From: an uncultured Paracoccaceae bacterium
GTDB lineage: Bacteria > Pseudomonadota > Alphaproteobacteria > Rhodobacterales > Rhodobacteraceae
Direction: 5' to 3'
DNA length: 64,000 nt
Assembly (NCBI GenBank): GCA_951812615.1
Contig: CATOSU010000001.1
Location: 310,001-374,000 of the forward strand
How positions within the stretch are numbered: the first letter of the stretch is position 1; the number at the start of each line of letters is the position of its first letter. Below, piece after piece: positions 29,682 through 39,661 of this stretch. The notes beneath the pieces were generated by a model. It was not told the DNA's origin, searched no databases, and saw only the letters and a list, made by a program, of their open reading frames with translations. The position numbers were made by a program, and so were the translations under genes.

Positions 29682-30910
29682 AGCTGGCCGAACTGGACAT
29701 CATCGTTTCAGCACCGCCGCCCCCGGGGTGGGGCGGCCGCTATTTCATCTTCGTAAAGGTGACCACAGATACCGGGATTACCGGGTGGGGCGAATGCTAT
29801 GCCTCGTCGGTTGGTCCCGACGCGATGAAGGCCGTTATCACCGATGTGTTCGAGCGGCACATGCAGGGCGAGAACCCCGAGAATATCGAACTGATGTTTC
29901 GCCGGGCATATTCCAGCGGCTTCACGCAACGACCCGACTTGACTGTCATCGGTGCGTTTTCGGGGCTTGAGATCGCTTGTTGGGACATTCTCGGCAAGCA
30001 CCGCGACCGGCCTGTCTGGGCCTTGCTGGGCGGCAAAATGAATGACCGGATCCGGGCTTATTCCTACCTTTACCCCCTGCCTGAACACGATCTGGACCAG
30101 TTTTGGACCTCAGCTGAACAGGCGGGCGAAAGCGCGGCCGCACTGGTGGCGCAGGGATACACGGCGGTGAAATTCGACCCGGCCGGCCCCTATACGATCC
30201 GCGGCGGACACATGCCGGCCATGTCCGACATTTCGATGTCAGTCGCGTTCTGCAAGGCCATCCGCGAAGCCGTGGGCGACAAGGCCGACCTGCTTTTTGG
30301 CACGCACGGTCAGTTCAATACCGCCGGTGCGATCCGTCTGGGGCAGGCGCTGGAGCCTTATTCACCACTGTGGTTCGAAGAACCCGTTCCGCCGGATGCG
30401 TTCGAAGAAATGGCGAAGGTCGCGCGGGCCGTGCGCATCCCAGTGGCCACCGGAGAGCGGCTGACAACCAAGGTCGAGTTTGCCCGCGCCCTGCGAACCG
30501 GGGCGGCGGAAATTCTGCAACCCGCGCTGGGACGTGCCGGAGGGATCTGGGAAATGAAAAAGGTCGCGGCCATTGCCGAGGTGTTTTCCGCCCAGATGGC
30601 GCCACACCTTTATGCCGGCCCCGTGGAATGGGCAGCCAACGTGCAACTGTGCGCCTCGATCCCGAACCTGCTGCTTGCCGAGACCATCGACACAGGCTTT
30701 CACCGCGACCTGATCGGCGGCGCCATTCAGGTCGAAAACGGGTTCATCACACCACCGGAGACACCGGGGCTTGGAATTGAATTCAACGAAGAACTGGCCC
30801 GCGCACATCCGTTCACGGGGGACGGGCTGCACCTGCAAATGCAAGAGGCCCCGTGCAGCTATGTAGGCGGCAACGCGTTTCAGGGCGGCGCGCCGCCGAC
30901 CAAGGGGTGA
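29678..30910 (+). CDS. Enolase-superfamily (mandelate racemase/muconate lactonising) protein
   Basis: A 410-residue protein, of sugar-acid-dehydratase-like type. Visible elements are the N-terminal capping domain (TGITGWGECYASSVGPD), the lysine in YTAVKFDPAGP (Lys165), WFEEPVPPD (Glu234-235), VATGERL (Glu260) and MAPHLYAGPVEW (His310). The usual first metal-binding Asp of D-x-H dehydratases is replaced: the motif reads LLFGTHGQFN with Gly208-Thr209-His210. The stop codon of the HD gene overlaps its ATG, so it is coupled to the oxygenase pair. The substrate, probably a sugar acid or polyol acid, is unknown. Confidence 0.82.
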
Positions 30911-30963
30911 CAGAAATTGCCGTCGGTTGCATGATACCGCCAACCCAGAACGGAGTGGATCCA

Positions 30964-32448
30964 ATGCGCGACGACAGCCCGGACGTAGAACAACCACAAC
31001 GGCCTGAAACAACGTTCACGGGATCCGACCTGTGCGCCCTGCCCGCCCGCGAAATTGTCGAACGGCTGCGCACGGGCGACGTTACCCCGGGTGAACTGAT
31101 CGACGCCGCAGAAGCTCGTTCGGCGCAGGTCGGCGGGCAGATCAACGCAATGCCAACCACGTGTTTCGACCGAGCGCGGAACGCGGTGGATGGTCTGGCA
31201 TCCCGCGCGGCAATCGAAGGTTCGCATCCCGGCTGGCTCGCCGGACTGCCCATCGGGATCAAGGATCTCAATCTGGTTCAGGGCGTGCGCACAACGTTCG
31301 GCAACCCGGCGCTTGCCGATTTCGTGCCCGAAGAAAGCGAACCGATCGTCGAGCGGCTCGAAGCCCGCGGAGCCTTGGTTGTCGGCAAAACCAACACGCC
31401 GGAATTCGGCGCCGGCGGAAACTCCACCAATCCGGTGCTGGGGGCGACGCGCAACCCCTGGGACACAAGAATGAATGCCGGCGGCTCGTCAGGTGGTTCC
31501 GCCGCCGCCCTTGCTGCGGGCGAAGTTTGGCTGGCACAGGGTTCCGATCTGATGGGATCGCTGCGAACCCCGGCGGCGCATTGCAGTGTTGTCAGCCTGC
31601 GACCCTCGCCGGGACGTGCCGGTGGCGGCCCCGGAACGGCGGTGTTCTTACCCGAAGCCTTGCAGGGACCGATGGCCCGCGATGTCAGGGACACGGCGCT
31701 GTTTTTGGACGCCATGGGCGGCTACGACCCCCGCATGCCATTGTCGCTGGAAGAACCGGCCGAGGATTTTCAGACCCGGCTGGCCCGTCCTTGCCCCCCG
31801 CCGCGCATCGCATTCACCGAAGATCAGAACGGGTTTTCCCCGGTCGAGTCGGATATACGCACCGTGCTGCGCAACGCAATGAATGTCGCCGCACGCGCAG
31901 GAGCGGAGGTTGAAGAAACCTGTCCGGACCTGCCCAACGTCAACGATGCTTATCTTGCTCTGCGCGGCCTGCATTACGGCGCTGTAACGGCCGGGGCACC
32001 GCACGAGGTACAGGCAACATTCGGCGCCCGGCTGAAGTCCAATGTCGATTATGGCCTGAACCAGAGCCTTGATGCGGTCTATGCCGCCATGCGGCAACGT
32101 ACGGTGCTCTATCACATCATGCGGCAGTTTCTTGAAAGCCACACTGTCCTGGCCATGCCCGTGGTCGGCATCGCCCCGGCCCCGGTCGAGCAGGAATATC
32201 CGGCGATGGTCGACGGCGTCGAGATCGGAACGTACGAAACATGGCTGCGGTTCTCGTTTCTTTCGGTGGTGACGCTATTGCCTTCGATGTCGATCCCGGC
32301 CGGGTTTACCTCGACCGGCCTGCCCGTCGGACTGCAGTTGATCGGCCCGCCCCGCGGTGAGGCCACCCTTCTGAAAACTGCGCTTTTTATAGAAGAGGCG
32401 CTGGGAATGCCATCGACACCCATCGATCCGATCGTACGAAGCGCATAA
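30964..32448 (+). CDS. Amidase-signature family hydrolase
   Basis: A 494-residue amidase-signature protein. The catalytic Lys100 is in GLPIGIKDLN, the cis-serine in the glycine/serine loop NAGGSSGGSAAALAAG (about 175-179), and the nucleophile Ser199 in QGSDLMGSLRTPA, where the usual GSDTGGS reads GSDLMGS. Family members hydrolyse amides or esters. The ATG at 30964 is chosen because GGAGTGG lies upstream; an ATG at 30931 is an alternative. It follows the enolase-superfamily gene by about 50 bases and is followed by an aldose epimerase. The amide substrate is unknown. Confidence 0.85.
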   Translation: MRDDSPDVEQPQRPETTFTGSDLCALPAREIVERLRTGDVTPGELIDAAEARSAQVGGQINAMPTTCFDRARNAVDGLASRAAIEGSHPGWLAGLPIGIKDLNLVQGVRTTFGNPALADFVPEESEPIVERLEARGALVVGKTNTPEFGAGGNSTNPVLGATRNPWDTRMNAGGSSGGSAAALAAGEVWLAQGSDLMGSLRTPAAHCSVVSLRPSPGRAGGGPGTAVFLPEALQGPMARDVRDTALFLDAMGGYDPRMPLSLEEPAEDFQTRLARPCPPPRIAFTEDQNGFSPVESDIRTVLRNAMNVAARAGAEVEETCPDLPNVNDAYLALRGLHYGAVTAGAPHEVQATFGARLKSNVDYGLNQSLDAVYAAMRQRTVLYHIMRQFLESHTVLAMPVVGIAPAPVEQEYPAMVDGVEIGTYETWLRFSFLSVVTLLPSMSIPAGFTSTGLPVGLQLIGPPRGEATLLKTALFIEEALGMPSTPIDPIVRSA

Positions 32449-32462
32449 GTCGGGCGGAAAAC

Positions 32463-33440
32463 ATGCCCGGCGAAGCCGAGATCCAACGCGTGGTGCTGAG
32501 CGACGGCAACGTGTCGGTCGCACTGTTGTCGCTTGGCTGCATCACACAGGATTGGCAGGTGCCGCTGAACGGTGAATTGGTGCCGGTGCTGCTGGGCTAT
32601 CGCGATCCGAAGGCCTATCACAACAACCCGGCTTTCCTCGGCGTGATCGTCGGCCGCCTTGCAAACCGCATTGCGGGGGCCACGTTCACGCTCGAAGGGC
32701 AAAGCTATGCACTGCCCGCCAATGATGGTCCCAACCATCTGCATGGCGGTCCGGGCGGCTTGGCATCGCGGTTCTGGCAAGTCGACCGGGACGGTACCGG
32801 ACGTGCCCGCTTCCGATATTATTCGCCAGATGGAGAAGGCGGATACCCGGGTGCAATAGAATTCGAGCTGCGGGTTACCTTGCAAGGTCACACTCTGACC
32901 TATGACATGCGGGCGATGCCGGACCGCCCCACCCCGATCAGCATGGCACAGCACAATTACTATGCGTTGACCGGGGGCATAACCGACGACCAGCATCTCA
33001 CGATTGCCGCAGATGCCTATACGCCAGTGAACGCTGAGCTAATCCCCACCGGACAAATCGCACCGCTGACAGGGCAGAGTTTCGATTTCCGGTCGGGTCG
33101 CACTCTGGGCATGGCCGACCCGGAGCGAGCCGGGCTGGACCACAATTATGTCCTGAACCGGACCGATGGGCCGGCGGTGACACTCCGGGCACCGAACGGG
33201 TTGACCCTGAAATTGCATACCGATCAGCCGGGTCTGCAGCTATTTACCGCCGCACAAATGGGCCGATTCGCTGAACCGTTGCCGGGGCAGGTACACGCAC
33301 CGTTTTCCGGGGTCTGCTTCGAACCGCAGGGATTTCCCAACGCCGTCAATACGCCGGCGTTCCCGTCGGTCATCGCCACGCCGGATGCCCCTTACAGGCA
33401 GATGTTATCGGTGACGGTGGGCGCAAACGGAACGGAATGA
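32463..33440 (+). CDS. Aldose 1-epimerase (galactose mutarotase) family protein
   Basis: A 325-residue beta-sandwich protein of the GalM family. The catalytic His is in NHLHGGPGGLASRFW (about residue 96), a second His in SMAQHNYYALTGG (near 163), and the catalytic Glu in CFEPQGFPNAVN near 285. It interconverts alpha and beta anomers of aldoses. It sits between an amidase and glucokinase, so a sugar freed or bound upstream could feed glk. The family includes enzymes for other hexoses and sugar phosphates, so the sugar is not certain. Confidence 0.87.
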   Translation: MPGEAEIQRVVLSDGNVSVALLSLGCITQDWQVPLNGELVPVLLGYRDPKAYHNNPAFLGVIVGRLANRIAGATFTLEGQSYALPANDGPNHLHGGPGGLASRFWQVDRDGTGRARFRYYSPDGEGGYPGAIEFELRVTLQGHTLTYDMRAMPDRPTPISMAQHNYYALTGGITDDQHLTIAADAYTPVNAELIPTGQIAPLTGQSFDFRSGRTLGMADPERAGLDHNYVLNRTDGPAVTLRAPNGLTLKLHTDQPGLQLFTAAQMGRFAEPLPGQVHAPFSGVCFEPQGFPNAVNTPAFPSVIATPDAPYRQMLSVTVGANGTE

Positions 33441-33505
33441 ACAGGTTTGCCTTCACCCCCGATATCTCGCATTGTCCCGCCGGAAACCAGAGAAGTCAGT
33501 GAGCT

Positions 33506-34435
33506 ATGGATCTTGTTGCAGACATAGGCGGCACCAACACCCGCCTGGCCTTTGCCGAGGCCGGTTGCCCGCTGTCTGACAGCATCTGCAGCTACCGAAA
33601 CGATGAATTCGACACGTTCGATGGACCGCTCGACAAATTCCTGTCCGCTGCGGGCCGGCCAAAGCTAGCGTCGGTCTGTGTTGCCATTGCCGGACCAGTC
33701 CGGGGCAGCCACGGGCAGCTGACAAACCGCGACTGGCAATTTGACACGGATCGGATCGCCAGAACTGCAGGCGCATCGCGGGCAGTTCTGATGAACGATC
33801 TGGCAGCATTGGGTCACGCATTGCCGCACCTGTCTCCGGATCAGTGTGAAACCATTCGATCCGCCGGCAAAAGGACCCGCCGAAACGGGCAGTCTTTCGT
33901 ACTGGGGCTCGGGACTGGCGTGAATGTGTCCGTGTCCGCTGCATGCGCGTCCGGCGAACACCGCGTTCTGGAGGCCGAGGCTGGGCATATCGATCTGCCC
34001 ACCAACATCCGTCAGCAGCTTGAACAGGCCATTGGCAGCGCTGCTGTGCAAAACTTCCCAACGCTGGAGGAATTGTTCGCGGGCCGCGGGCTGGCCGCTT
34101 TGCACGCCTGCCTGTCGGATCAGCCGGAAATTCCCGCGCATGACGTCATCACGCAATGCAACGAGACGGCCAGAGACTGCGTAGAGCTTTACGCACGTCT
34201 GCTTGGGTTCGCGTTGCGGGAACTGATCCTGCTCTATCTTCCTCTGGAAGGGGTGTACCTTGCCGGCGGTGTGTCACGCGGGGTCATGTCAACGGCACGT
34301 AGCCCGTTTCTGGACGCGCTTGCATCGCCTCACATGATGGGTGGGCTCATCTCGGCCCCGAAGATCTCCCTGATCCTCGACGATGCCGCTGCTTTGACCG
34401 GGTGCGCCGCGCGCCTGCAACAGGACCGGACCTGA
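33506..34435 (+). CDS. glk: Glucokinase
   Basis: A 309-residue kinase of the Glk family, phosphorylating glucose with ATP. The phosphate-1 loop is VADIGGTNTRLAF, followed by GPVRGSHGQLTNRDW, LMNDLAALGHAL (catalytic Asp region), LGLGTGVNVS (phosphate-2) and AEAGHIDLPT. The length and the lack of a ROK zinc motif identify glk rather than ROK. The start is preceded by a weak AGAGAAG stretch and is spaced 65 bases from the epimerase stop. Convergent trpS follows after 9 bases. Confidence 0.93.
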   Translation: MDLVADIGGTNTRLAFAEAGCPLSDSICSYRNDEFDTFDGPLDKFLSAAGRPKLASVCVAIAGPVRGSHGQLTNRDWQFDTDRIARTAGASRAVLMNDLAALGHALPHLSPDQCETIRSAGKRTRRNGQSFVLGLGTGVNVSVSAACASGEHRVLEAEAGHIDLPTNIRQQLEQAIGSAAVQNFPTLEELFAGRGLAALHACLSDQPEIPAHDVITQCNETARDCVELYARLLGFALRELILLYLPLEGVYLAGGVSRGVMSTARSPFLDALASPHMMGGLISAPKISLILDDAAALTGCAARLQQDRT

Positions 34436-34444
34436 GGCGGTGGG

Positions 34445-35467
34445 TCAGGCGCCCACCATGCCGACAATTTCGTAAGTGCGCTTCAGAATTGGCGCTGTCA
34501 ATTCACGCGCCTGTTCGGCCCCATGCGCCAGAATTCTGTCAATCTCGGCCGGGTCTGCCATTAGCCGGGACATTTCACCCGACATAGGCGACAGCTTGGC
34601 CACCGCCAGGTCCGCCAGAACAGGTTTGAAGGCCGAAAACTGCTGCCCGCCATGCTCGGAAATTACCGCTTCGGGTGACGAATCGGCCAGCGCCGCAAAG
34701 ATATTCACCAGATTGCGTGCCTCGGGCCGGTCATCCAAACCGTCCAGTTCGGACGGCAGCGGCTCGGGATCGGTGCGCGCCTTGCGGATTTTGGTTGCGA
34801 TGGCGTCGGCATCGTCGGTCATATTGATCCGGCTCATGTCCGACGCATCGGACTTGGACATTTTCTTGGTCCCGTCGCGCAAAGACATCACGCGCGTTGC
34901 CGCGCCTTCAATGACCGGCTCAGTGATCGGGAAGAACTCGACACCGTAATCATGGTTGAACTTGGCCGCTATATCGCGGGTCAGCTCCAGATGCTGACGC
35001 TGATCCTCGCCTACCGGCACATGGGTTGCGTGATAAATAAGGATATCGGCGGCCATCAGCGCAGGATAAGCGAACAACCCCAGCGATTCATTCTGCGCAT
35101 TCTTGCCGGCCTTGTCCTTGAACTGGGTCATACGCTGCATCCAGCCCATGCGGGCGACGCAGTTGAAGATCCATGCCAGCTGGGCGTGCTCGGGTACCTG
35201 GCTTTGATTGAACAGGATGGATTGCTGCGGATCGATGCCGGCGGCAATGAACCCGGCACAGAGTTCGCGGGTGTTCCTGACCAGCGTGGCCGGGTCGATG
35301 AACTTGGCCGTGATCGCGTGCAGATCCACCATGCAATAGATGGTTTCGAATTCCGCGCCCTGCATATCCACAAAGCGCTTGATCGCGCCCAGGTAATTGC
35401 CCAGCGTCAATCCGCCGGATGGCTGGATGCCGGAAAACACGCGCGGAGTGAACTGGGTCTCGGACAT
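34445..35467 (-). CDS. trpS: Tryptophanyl-tRNA synthetase
   Basis: A class I synthetase of 340 residues that charges tRNA-Trp. The HIGH equivalent is [17 protein letters not shown] near residue 12 and the KMSKS loop is [10 protein letters not shown] near 195. [15 protein letters not shown] is the tryptophan-binding region. [13 protein letters not shown] is the natural start, though the frame is open 21 codons further. It is divergent from the rhomboid-fold gene, 83 bases apart. Confidence 0.97.
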   Translation of the reverse strand: MSETQFTPRVFSGIQPSGGLTLGNYLGAIKRFVDMQGAEFETIYCMVDLHAITAKFIDPATLVRNTRELCAGFIAAGIDPQQSILFNQSQVPEHAQLAWIFNCVARMGWMQRMTQFKDKAGKNAQNESLGLFAYPALMAADILIYHATHVPVGEDQRQHLELTRDIAAKFNHDYGVEFFPITEPVIEGAATRVMSLRDGTKKMSKSDASDMSRINMTDDADAIATKIRKARTDPEPLPSELDGLDDRPEARNLVNIFAALADSSPEAVISEHGGQQFSAFKPVLADLAVAKLSPMSGEMSRLMADPAEIDRILAHGAEQARELTAPILKRTYEIVGMVGA

Positions 35468-35550
35468 GTGTGTACTCCCGGCTGGAAAAATGCGCGTGCC
35501 TCGCTTAACCACGGGGGGAAACGCCGTCAAGAAGCCCCGGGGGACCAGAT

Positions 35551-36237
35551 TTGAGCGACCAACCCAACACGCCTGCTGTCAACCCTCTGCCGCCGGTCGT
35601 GGCCGCGCTGTTCCTCGTCCTGTTGGGTATTGAAATCGTGTTCTTTCTTGCCAACCGCGGGATCATCGGGGGGCCCGAAAGTATCGGTTGGCGTAACGCC
35701 GCGATCCAGACCTACGCGTTTTCGGACCGGGTGTTCGACTGGATGCGCGAAACAGGGCGTTGGCCGGCAGAGCATGTCATCCGGTTTTTTTCCTACCCGT
35801 TCATTCACGTGTCCTTCACCCACGCCCTGTTTGCCGGGGTCATCCTGCTGGCCATGGGTAAAATGGTGGCGGAAGTGTTCGGTCAGCTGACGTTTCTGCT
35901 GATATTTGTTCTGTCCGGGGCCTTCGGGGCGCTGGCCTATGGTCTGATGCTGAATGATCCAATCTGGCTGACCGGGGCTTATCCGTCCGTTTACGGGCTG
36001 ATCGGCGGCTTTACCTATATCCTGTGGCGGTCGCTGTCCTCGGTCGGGGCCAATCAGGCACGGGCGTTCACGCTAATCACGTTCCTGATGGGCTTCCAGC
36101 TGCTGTTCGGGCTGCTGTTTGGCACCGACAACACATGGGTCGCGGATCTGAGCGGGTTTGCAACCGGGTTCGTAATGAGCATTGTTCTGGCGCCCGGCGG
36201 ATGGAGCGATCTCATGACGCGGATACGAAGGCGCTGA
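35551..36237 (+). CDS. Rhomboid-fold membrane protein lacking the catalytic residues
   Basis: A 228-residue polytopic membrane protein that aligns with rhomboid proteases: [16 protein letters not shown] matches the first His-bearing segment, [13 protein letters not shown] the serine loop and [13 protein letters not shown] the last catalytic helix. The usual GASGA loop reads GAYPS, so Ser is Tyr144. The oxyanion Asn is Ala95 after His91, and the catalytic His is Asp199. It is therefore a pseudo-protease candidate. The start is TTG at 35551 with GGGGGA upstream. The stop lies 14 bases from convergent murJ. Confidence 0.8.
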   Translation: MSDQPNTPAVNPLPPVVAALFLVLLGIEIVFFLANRGIIGGPESIGWRNAAIQTYAFSDRVFDWMRETGRWPAEHVIRFFSYPFIHVSFTHALFAGVILLAMGKMVAEVFGQLTFLLIFVLSGAFGALAYGLMLNDPIWLTGAYPSVYGLIGGFTYILWRSLSSVGANQARAFTLITFLMGFQLLFGLLFGTDNTWVADLSGFATGFVMSIVLAPGGWSDLMTRIRRR

Positions 36238-36251
36238 GAACCGCTCCCGGT

Positions 36252-37817
36252 TCAGCCGCGTCGCAGCGCCCGCCGAAACTCGGACAACCGAAAGGCGCCC
36301 AGCATCTGCCCGACGCCGAAATAGACCGCCATGCCGACGGCGACCAGCACCGCCAGACCCAGGTACCGCCAGAACGGCGTGTGCAGAAGCGGGCCCAGCA
36401 CCAACGCCACCGCCCACAGAACCGCGCCCATAACAACTGCGGCAGCGCATATACGCCATATTCTGGTGCGGAAACGGCTGTCGAACCGCGCGACCTCTCC
36501 CATCGGTCGTGTTCCGCGGGCCAAAAGCCAGACCATAATCCACGCCGCAAGCGTCGTCCCGATGGCAGCACCCGCAAAGCCGATGGCGAAGGCCAGCCCG
36601 ATTGCTGCCACAGCATTCACGATCATCGCAACCAGAGCGAACTGGAACGGCGTCCGGGTATCTTCCCGTGCGAAGTACAGCGGTTGCAGCACCTTTTGCA
36701 GCACGAAGGCCGGCAGTCCGAGCCCGTAAATCGAAAGCGCTACGGCCGTTGAGGCGGTGTCATCCGCTCCGAAAGCACCGCGTTCGAACAGGACCGAGAT
36801 CAGCGGCACCGGGATAACGACCAGAGCAACTGCTGAAGGAATGGTCAGCGCCAGAGACACCTCGCCCGCGCGGCTGAACGCGCCACGCGCACCTGTGTCG
36901 TCGCCTGCGGCCAGCCTTCGGGACAGGTCCGGCAACAGCACGACACCCACGGCGATGCCCACCACGCCAAGCGGCAATTGGTATAGCCGATCGGCATAGC
37001 TGAGCCAGGCGATGGCCCCGTCAAAAAAGCTGGCGACCTGCCGGCCAACCAGAAGGTTGATCTGAACCACACCCCCCGCCAGCATCGCCGGTATCGCGAT
37101 GGCCACCAGCCGCCTTAGATCCGGGGTCATGCGTGGCCGGGCAATGCGGATGCGAAAACCGGCCCGGCTGGCGGCGATCCAGACCAGGGCAAGCTGGGCA
37201 ATGCCGGCAACCGGCACACCCCAGATCAGAACGCGGCCATGAACAGACCCGTCAGTGACCCCGCTCTGCCCGGCCATTTGGTCTCCGACGACCAGCGCTG
37301 TTATCAGGATGATGTTGAGCAGGACCGGGGCCGCAGCCGCAGCCGCAAACCGACCGGTGGCATTCAGTACGCCGGAAAGCAGCGCGGCCAGCGAAATGAA
37401 CGGGATGTAAGGGAACGCGATCCTTCCGTAATCAACGGCCAGCCCGAACCGCATGTCACCGGCAAACCCGCCAGCCATGGCCAGCACAAGCCATGGCATG
37501 ACCAACTGGGCAAGCAGCGTGAACCCGATCAGTACCCCTGCCAACCCGGCGAAGGCGTCCCGCGCAAAGCCCTGTGGGTCATCACCGGTTTCGAGCTTTT
37601 TTGAAAAAAGCGGGATAAACGCGGTGTTGAACGCACCTTCGGCAAAAAACCGGCGAAACATGTTGGGCAGGGCAAAGGCAACAAGGAAGGCTTCGACCAC
37701 CGGGCCTGCGCCCAGGAATCCGGCAATCAGAATATCGCGGACAAATCCCAGCACACGGCTCATCAACGTCCACATGCCAACGGTTAGAAAGCCGGAAAGG
37801 AGGCGGATAGGTTTCAT
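36252..37817 (-). CDS. murJ: Lipid II flippase (MviN family)
   Basis: An inner-membrane protein of 521 residues with about 14 hydrophobic segments. It starts MKPIRLLSGFLTVGMWTLMSRVLGFVRD and has the MurJ landmarks ALPNMFRRFFAEGAFNTAFIPLFSKK (residues about 47-73), LYQLPLGVVGIAVGVVLLPDLSR and QKVLQPLYFAREDTRTPF. It moves lipid II across the membrane for peptidoglycan synthesis. The start at 37817 is taken because the upstream open frame is not family-like. It is convergent with the rhomboid-like gene. Confidence 0.95.
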   Translation of the reverse strand: MKPIRLLSGFLTVGMWTLMSRVLGFVRDILIAGFLGAGPVVEAFLVAFALPNMFRRFFAEGAFNTAFIPLFSKKLETGDDPQGFARDAFAGLAGVLIGFTLLAQLVMPWLVLAMAGGFAGDMRFGLAVDYGRIAFPYIPFISLAALLSGVLNATGRFAAAAAAPVLLNIILITALVVGDQMAGQSGVTDGSVHGRVLIWGVPVAGIAQLALVWIAASRAGFRIRIARPRMTPDLRRLVAIAIPAMLAGGVVQINLLVGRQVASFFDGAIAWLSYADRLYQLPLGVVGIAVGVVLLPDLSRRLAAGDDTGARGAFSRAGEVSLALTIPSAVALVVIPVPLISVLFERGAFGADDTASTAVALSIYGLGLPAFVLQKVLQPLYFAREDTRTPFQFALVAMIVNAVAAIGLAFAIGFAGAAIGTTLAAWIMVWLLARGTRPMGEVARFDSRFRTRIWRICAAAVVMGAVLWAVALVLGPLLHTPFWRYLGLAVLVAVGMAVYFGVGQMLGAFRLSEFRRALRRG

Positions 37818-38053
37818 GTCTGCGCCTGCGGGGCCGGGATGGGTTGCCCGGCCGGTGTATGCCTGAAACCGGTGTAGCGGTTTCCGTGGAACTGGGAAAG
37901 GGTTGCGGAACGCTGGCCGCAACCCTGCTGCATGCTGTTGTTTCCTAACTCAATAACAGTCAAAAAAACCCGGCATCTGGCAGGACCGAGATCGGGCCAG
38001 CCGGATCGCTCCGGGGATCTGCCCAGTGGCTAAGAGCCCTGCCCGGTTCCGGG

Positions 38054-38491
38054 TTACGGGGCCCATGCTCGCGTCAGGTCATATTCACGACGTGACGCAC
38101 CAACAGGCCTCTGCAGCCACCACGAAACCGCACAGCCGGCACCGATAATAAGCTCGAAGACGGCGGCTTCAAGCAAACCGGCCTGCGGGACACCATCAAG
38201 AAAAACACTGAGAAACCGGCCCGCGGCGTAGGCAACAAAGATCATGGCGGCGAAACCGGTCGCCGCCCGCATAAATGCAGGCACAAACAGCCCCGTTATC
38301 AACACCGCGCCGACCACGGACAGGCCCGCAGCAGTGGCCCGCATTTCATTGTGCAGGCCGGGGGCCGGGCCAAGGTCGATACCGTAAAAAGCATAAAACT
38401 GTTGGGGTATACTCAGAATAGTCAGCCCGATACCGAGGGCGGACAACCCGGCGAGGCCAAGGGCGAGTTTGTGAAAGATAGCGCGAAGCAT
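38054..38491 (-). CDS. DUF4345-type small membrane protein
   Basis: A 145-residue protein with four hydrophobic segments: residues about 5-30, 55-80, 85-105 and 115-135. PQQFYAFYGIDLGP and the GLFVPAFMRAATGFAAMIFVAYAAGR pattern resemble DUF4345 proteins, whose function is unknown. The ATG at 38491 follows AAGGACCTG and is preferred to the longer frame from 38527. It is divergent from an AraC-family gene, 183 bases away, which may regulate it. Confidence 0.75.
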   Translation of the reverse strand: MLRAIFHKLALGLAGLSALGIGLTILSIPQQFYAFYGIDLGPAPGLHNEMRATAAGLSVVGAVLITGLFVPAFMRAATGFAAMIFVAYAAGRFLSVFLDGVPQAGLLEAAVFELIIGAGCAVSWWLQRPVGASRREYDLTRAWAP

Positions 38492-38674
38492 GATCAGGTC
38501 CTTTCCTGTCTGGCAGCGGGTCCGCATTGAGTGCTCTTGGCGAGGCTCCGCTTGATTGCGATGTGATCAAAATAAAGAGCATGGTTGGCTGAACAATGTT
38601 CAATATTCCGAATTTCCTATCCGTTCGTCCGAGTATTGTGGACATTTGGCAAGCCGTGGGCATTCTTGAGCACA

Positions 38675-39661
38675 ATGACCAATACTCAATCGCATGTACC
38701 TGACCCAACCGCCGCGGCGCGCCCGCCGGCGGACCCACTCAGCACAGTCCTGAGTCTGTTGAAGCTGCAGGGCACGTTTTACTGCCAATCCCGGCTGAGC
38801 GCGCCCTGGGGCATAAAGGCGCCGCCCTTCCCCGAGCTCTTCACTTTCTTCGCCGTGTTGAAAGGGCGATGCTGGCTACTGATGGATGGGGCCGAGGCCC
38901 GGCCGTTTGAACAGGGCAGTCTGGTTCTGGTCACCAGCGGGGCAGGCTATGCGTTGGCAGATGAAGCGACAACAGCGCCTGTAGAACTGGAACATTTGCC
39001 GATCCGCAAGATATCTGACGTGTATGAAATGCTGGACTATGGCGGTGGCGGCAATGAAACGCGTCTGATGTTCGGCATCCTTCGGATGGACCGGGCTGCC
39101 GGGGCGTTGTTGCTGGACAATCTGCCGGAGGTGATTGCAGTTGACACGCTGACCGCCGGTTCCGGCGATTGGCTGGCCGCAACGATGCGGTTCGTGGCCG
39201 GCGAGGCCGGCGCAATGCGACCGGGAGCAGAAACGGTAATCACGCGGCTGGCCGACGTGGTGGTCGTGGAAGCAATCCGCAGCTGGATCACGTCCGCACC
39301 CGCCAATGACATCGGCTGGCTAAACGGTCTGCGCGACCCGCGGATCGGGAAGGCGATCTCGGCTATCCATGGCGCACCGCAGGAAAACTGGACACTGGCC
39401 AGACTTGCGGACGTGGCGGGTGTTTCACGGTCAGCGTTTTCCGCCCGGTTCACCGACCTGGTCGGGATGCCGGCAATGCGGTATCTGGCCTATTGGCGAA
39501 TGGTTCTGGCACGGGACAGGCTATTGACCACGACGCTGCCGATCGCGGCGATTGCCGCCGAACTCGGGTATGAGAGCGAGCCGTCCTTCAGCCGCGCCTT
39601 CAGCCGGGTGTTTGCGATACCGCCGGGCCGGTTGCGCCGGGACGCGGGGCACAGGCCCTAG
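38675..39661 (+). CDS. AraC-family transcriptional regulator
   Basis: A 328-residue regulator. The N-terminal part (about 15-210) is a cupin-like AraC ligand domain (LFTFFAVLKGRCWLLMDGAEARPFEQGSLVLV). The C-terminal HTH has LARLADVAGVSRSAFSARFTDLVGMPAMRYLAYWRM and AAELGYESEPSFSRAFSRVFAIPPGRLRR, the two AraC helices. The ATG at 38675 is taken; upstream codons are not family-like. It is divergent from the DUF4345 gene, its probable target. Its stop overlaps the glnD stop on the other strand by three bases. Confidence 0.9.
   Translation: MTNTQSHVPDPTAAARPPADPLSTVLSLLKLQGTFYCQSRLSAPWGIKAPPFPELFTFFAVLKGRCWLLMDGAEARPFEQGSLVLVTSGAGYALADEATTAPVELEHLPIRKISDVYEMLDYGGGGNETRLMFGILRMDRAAGALLLDNLPEVIAVDTLTAGSGDWLAATMRFVAGEAGAMRPGAETVITRLADVVVVEAIRSWITSAPANDIGWLNGLRDPRIGKAISAIHGAPQENWTLARLADVAGVSRSAFSARFTDLVGMPAMRYLAYWRMVLARDRLLTTTLPIAAIAAELGYESEPSFSRAFSRVFAIPPGRLRRDAGHRP

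Noticed and set aside
37922-38053. Possible tRNA or small RNA around a GGTTCC-like stretch
   Set aside because: No cloverleaf can be drawn and there is no anticodon stem of tRNA length.
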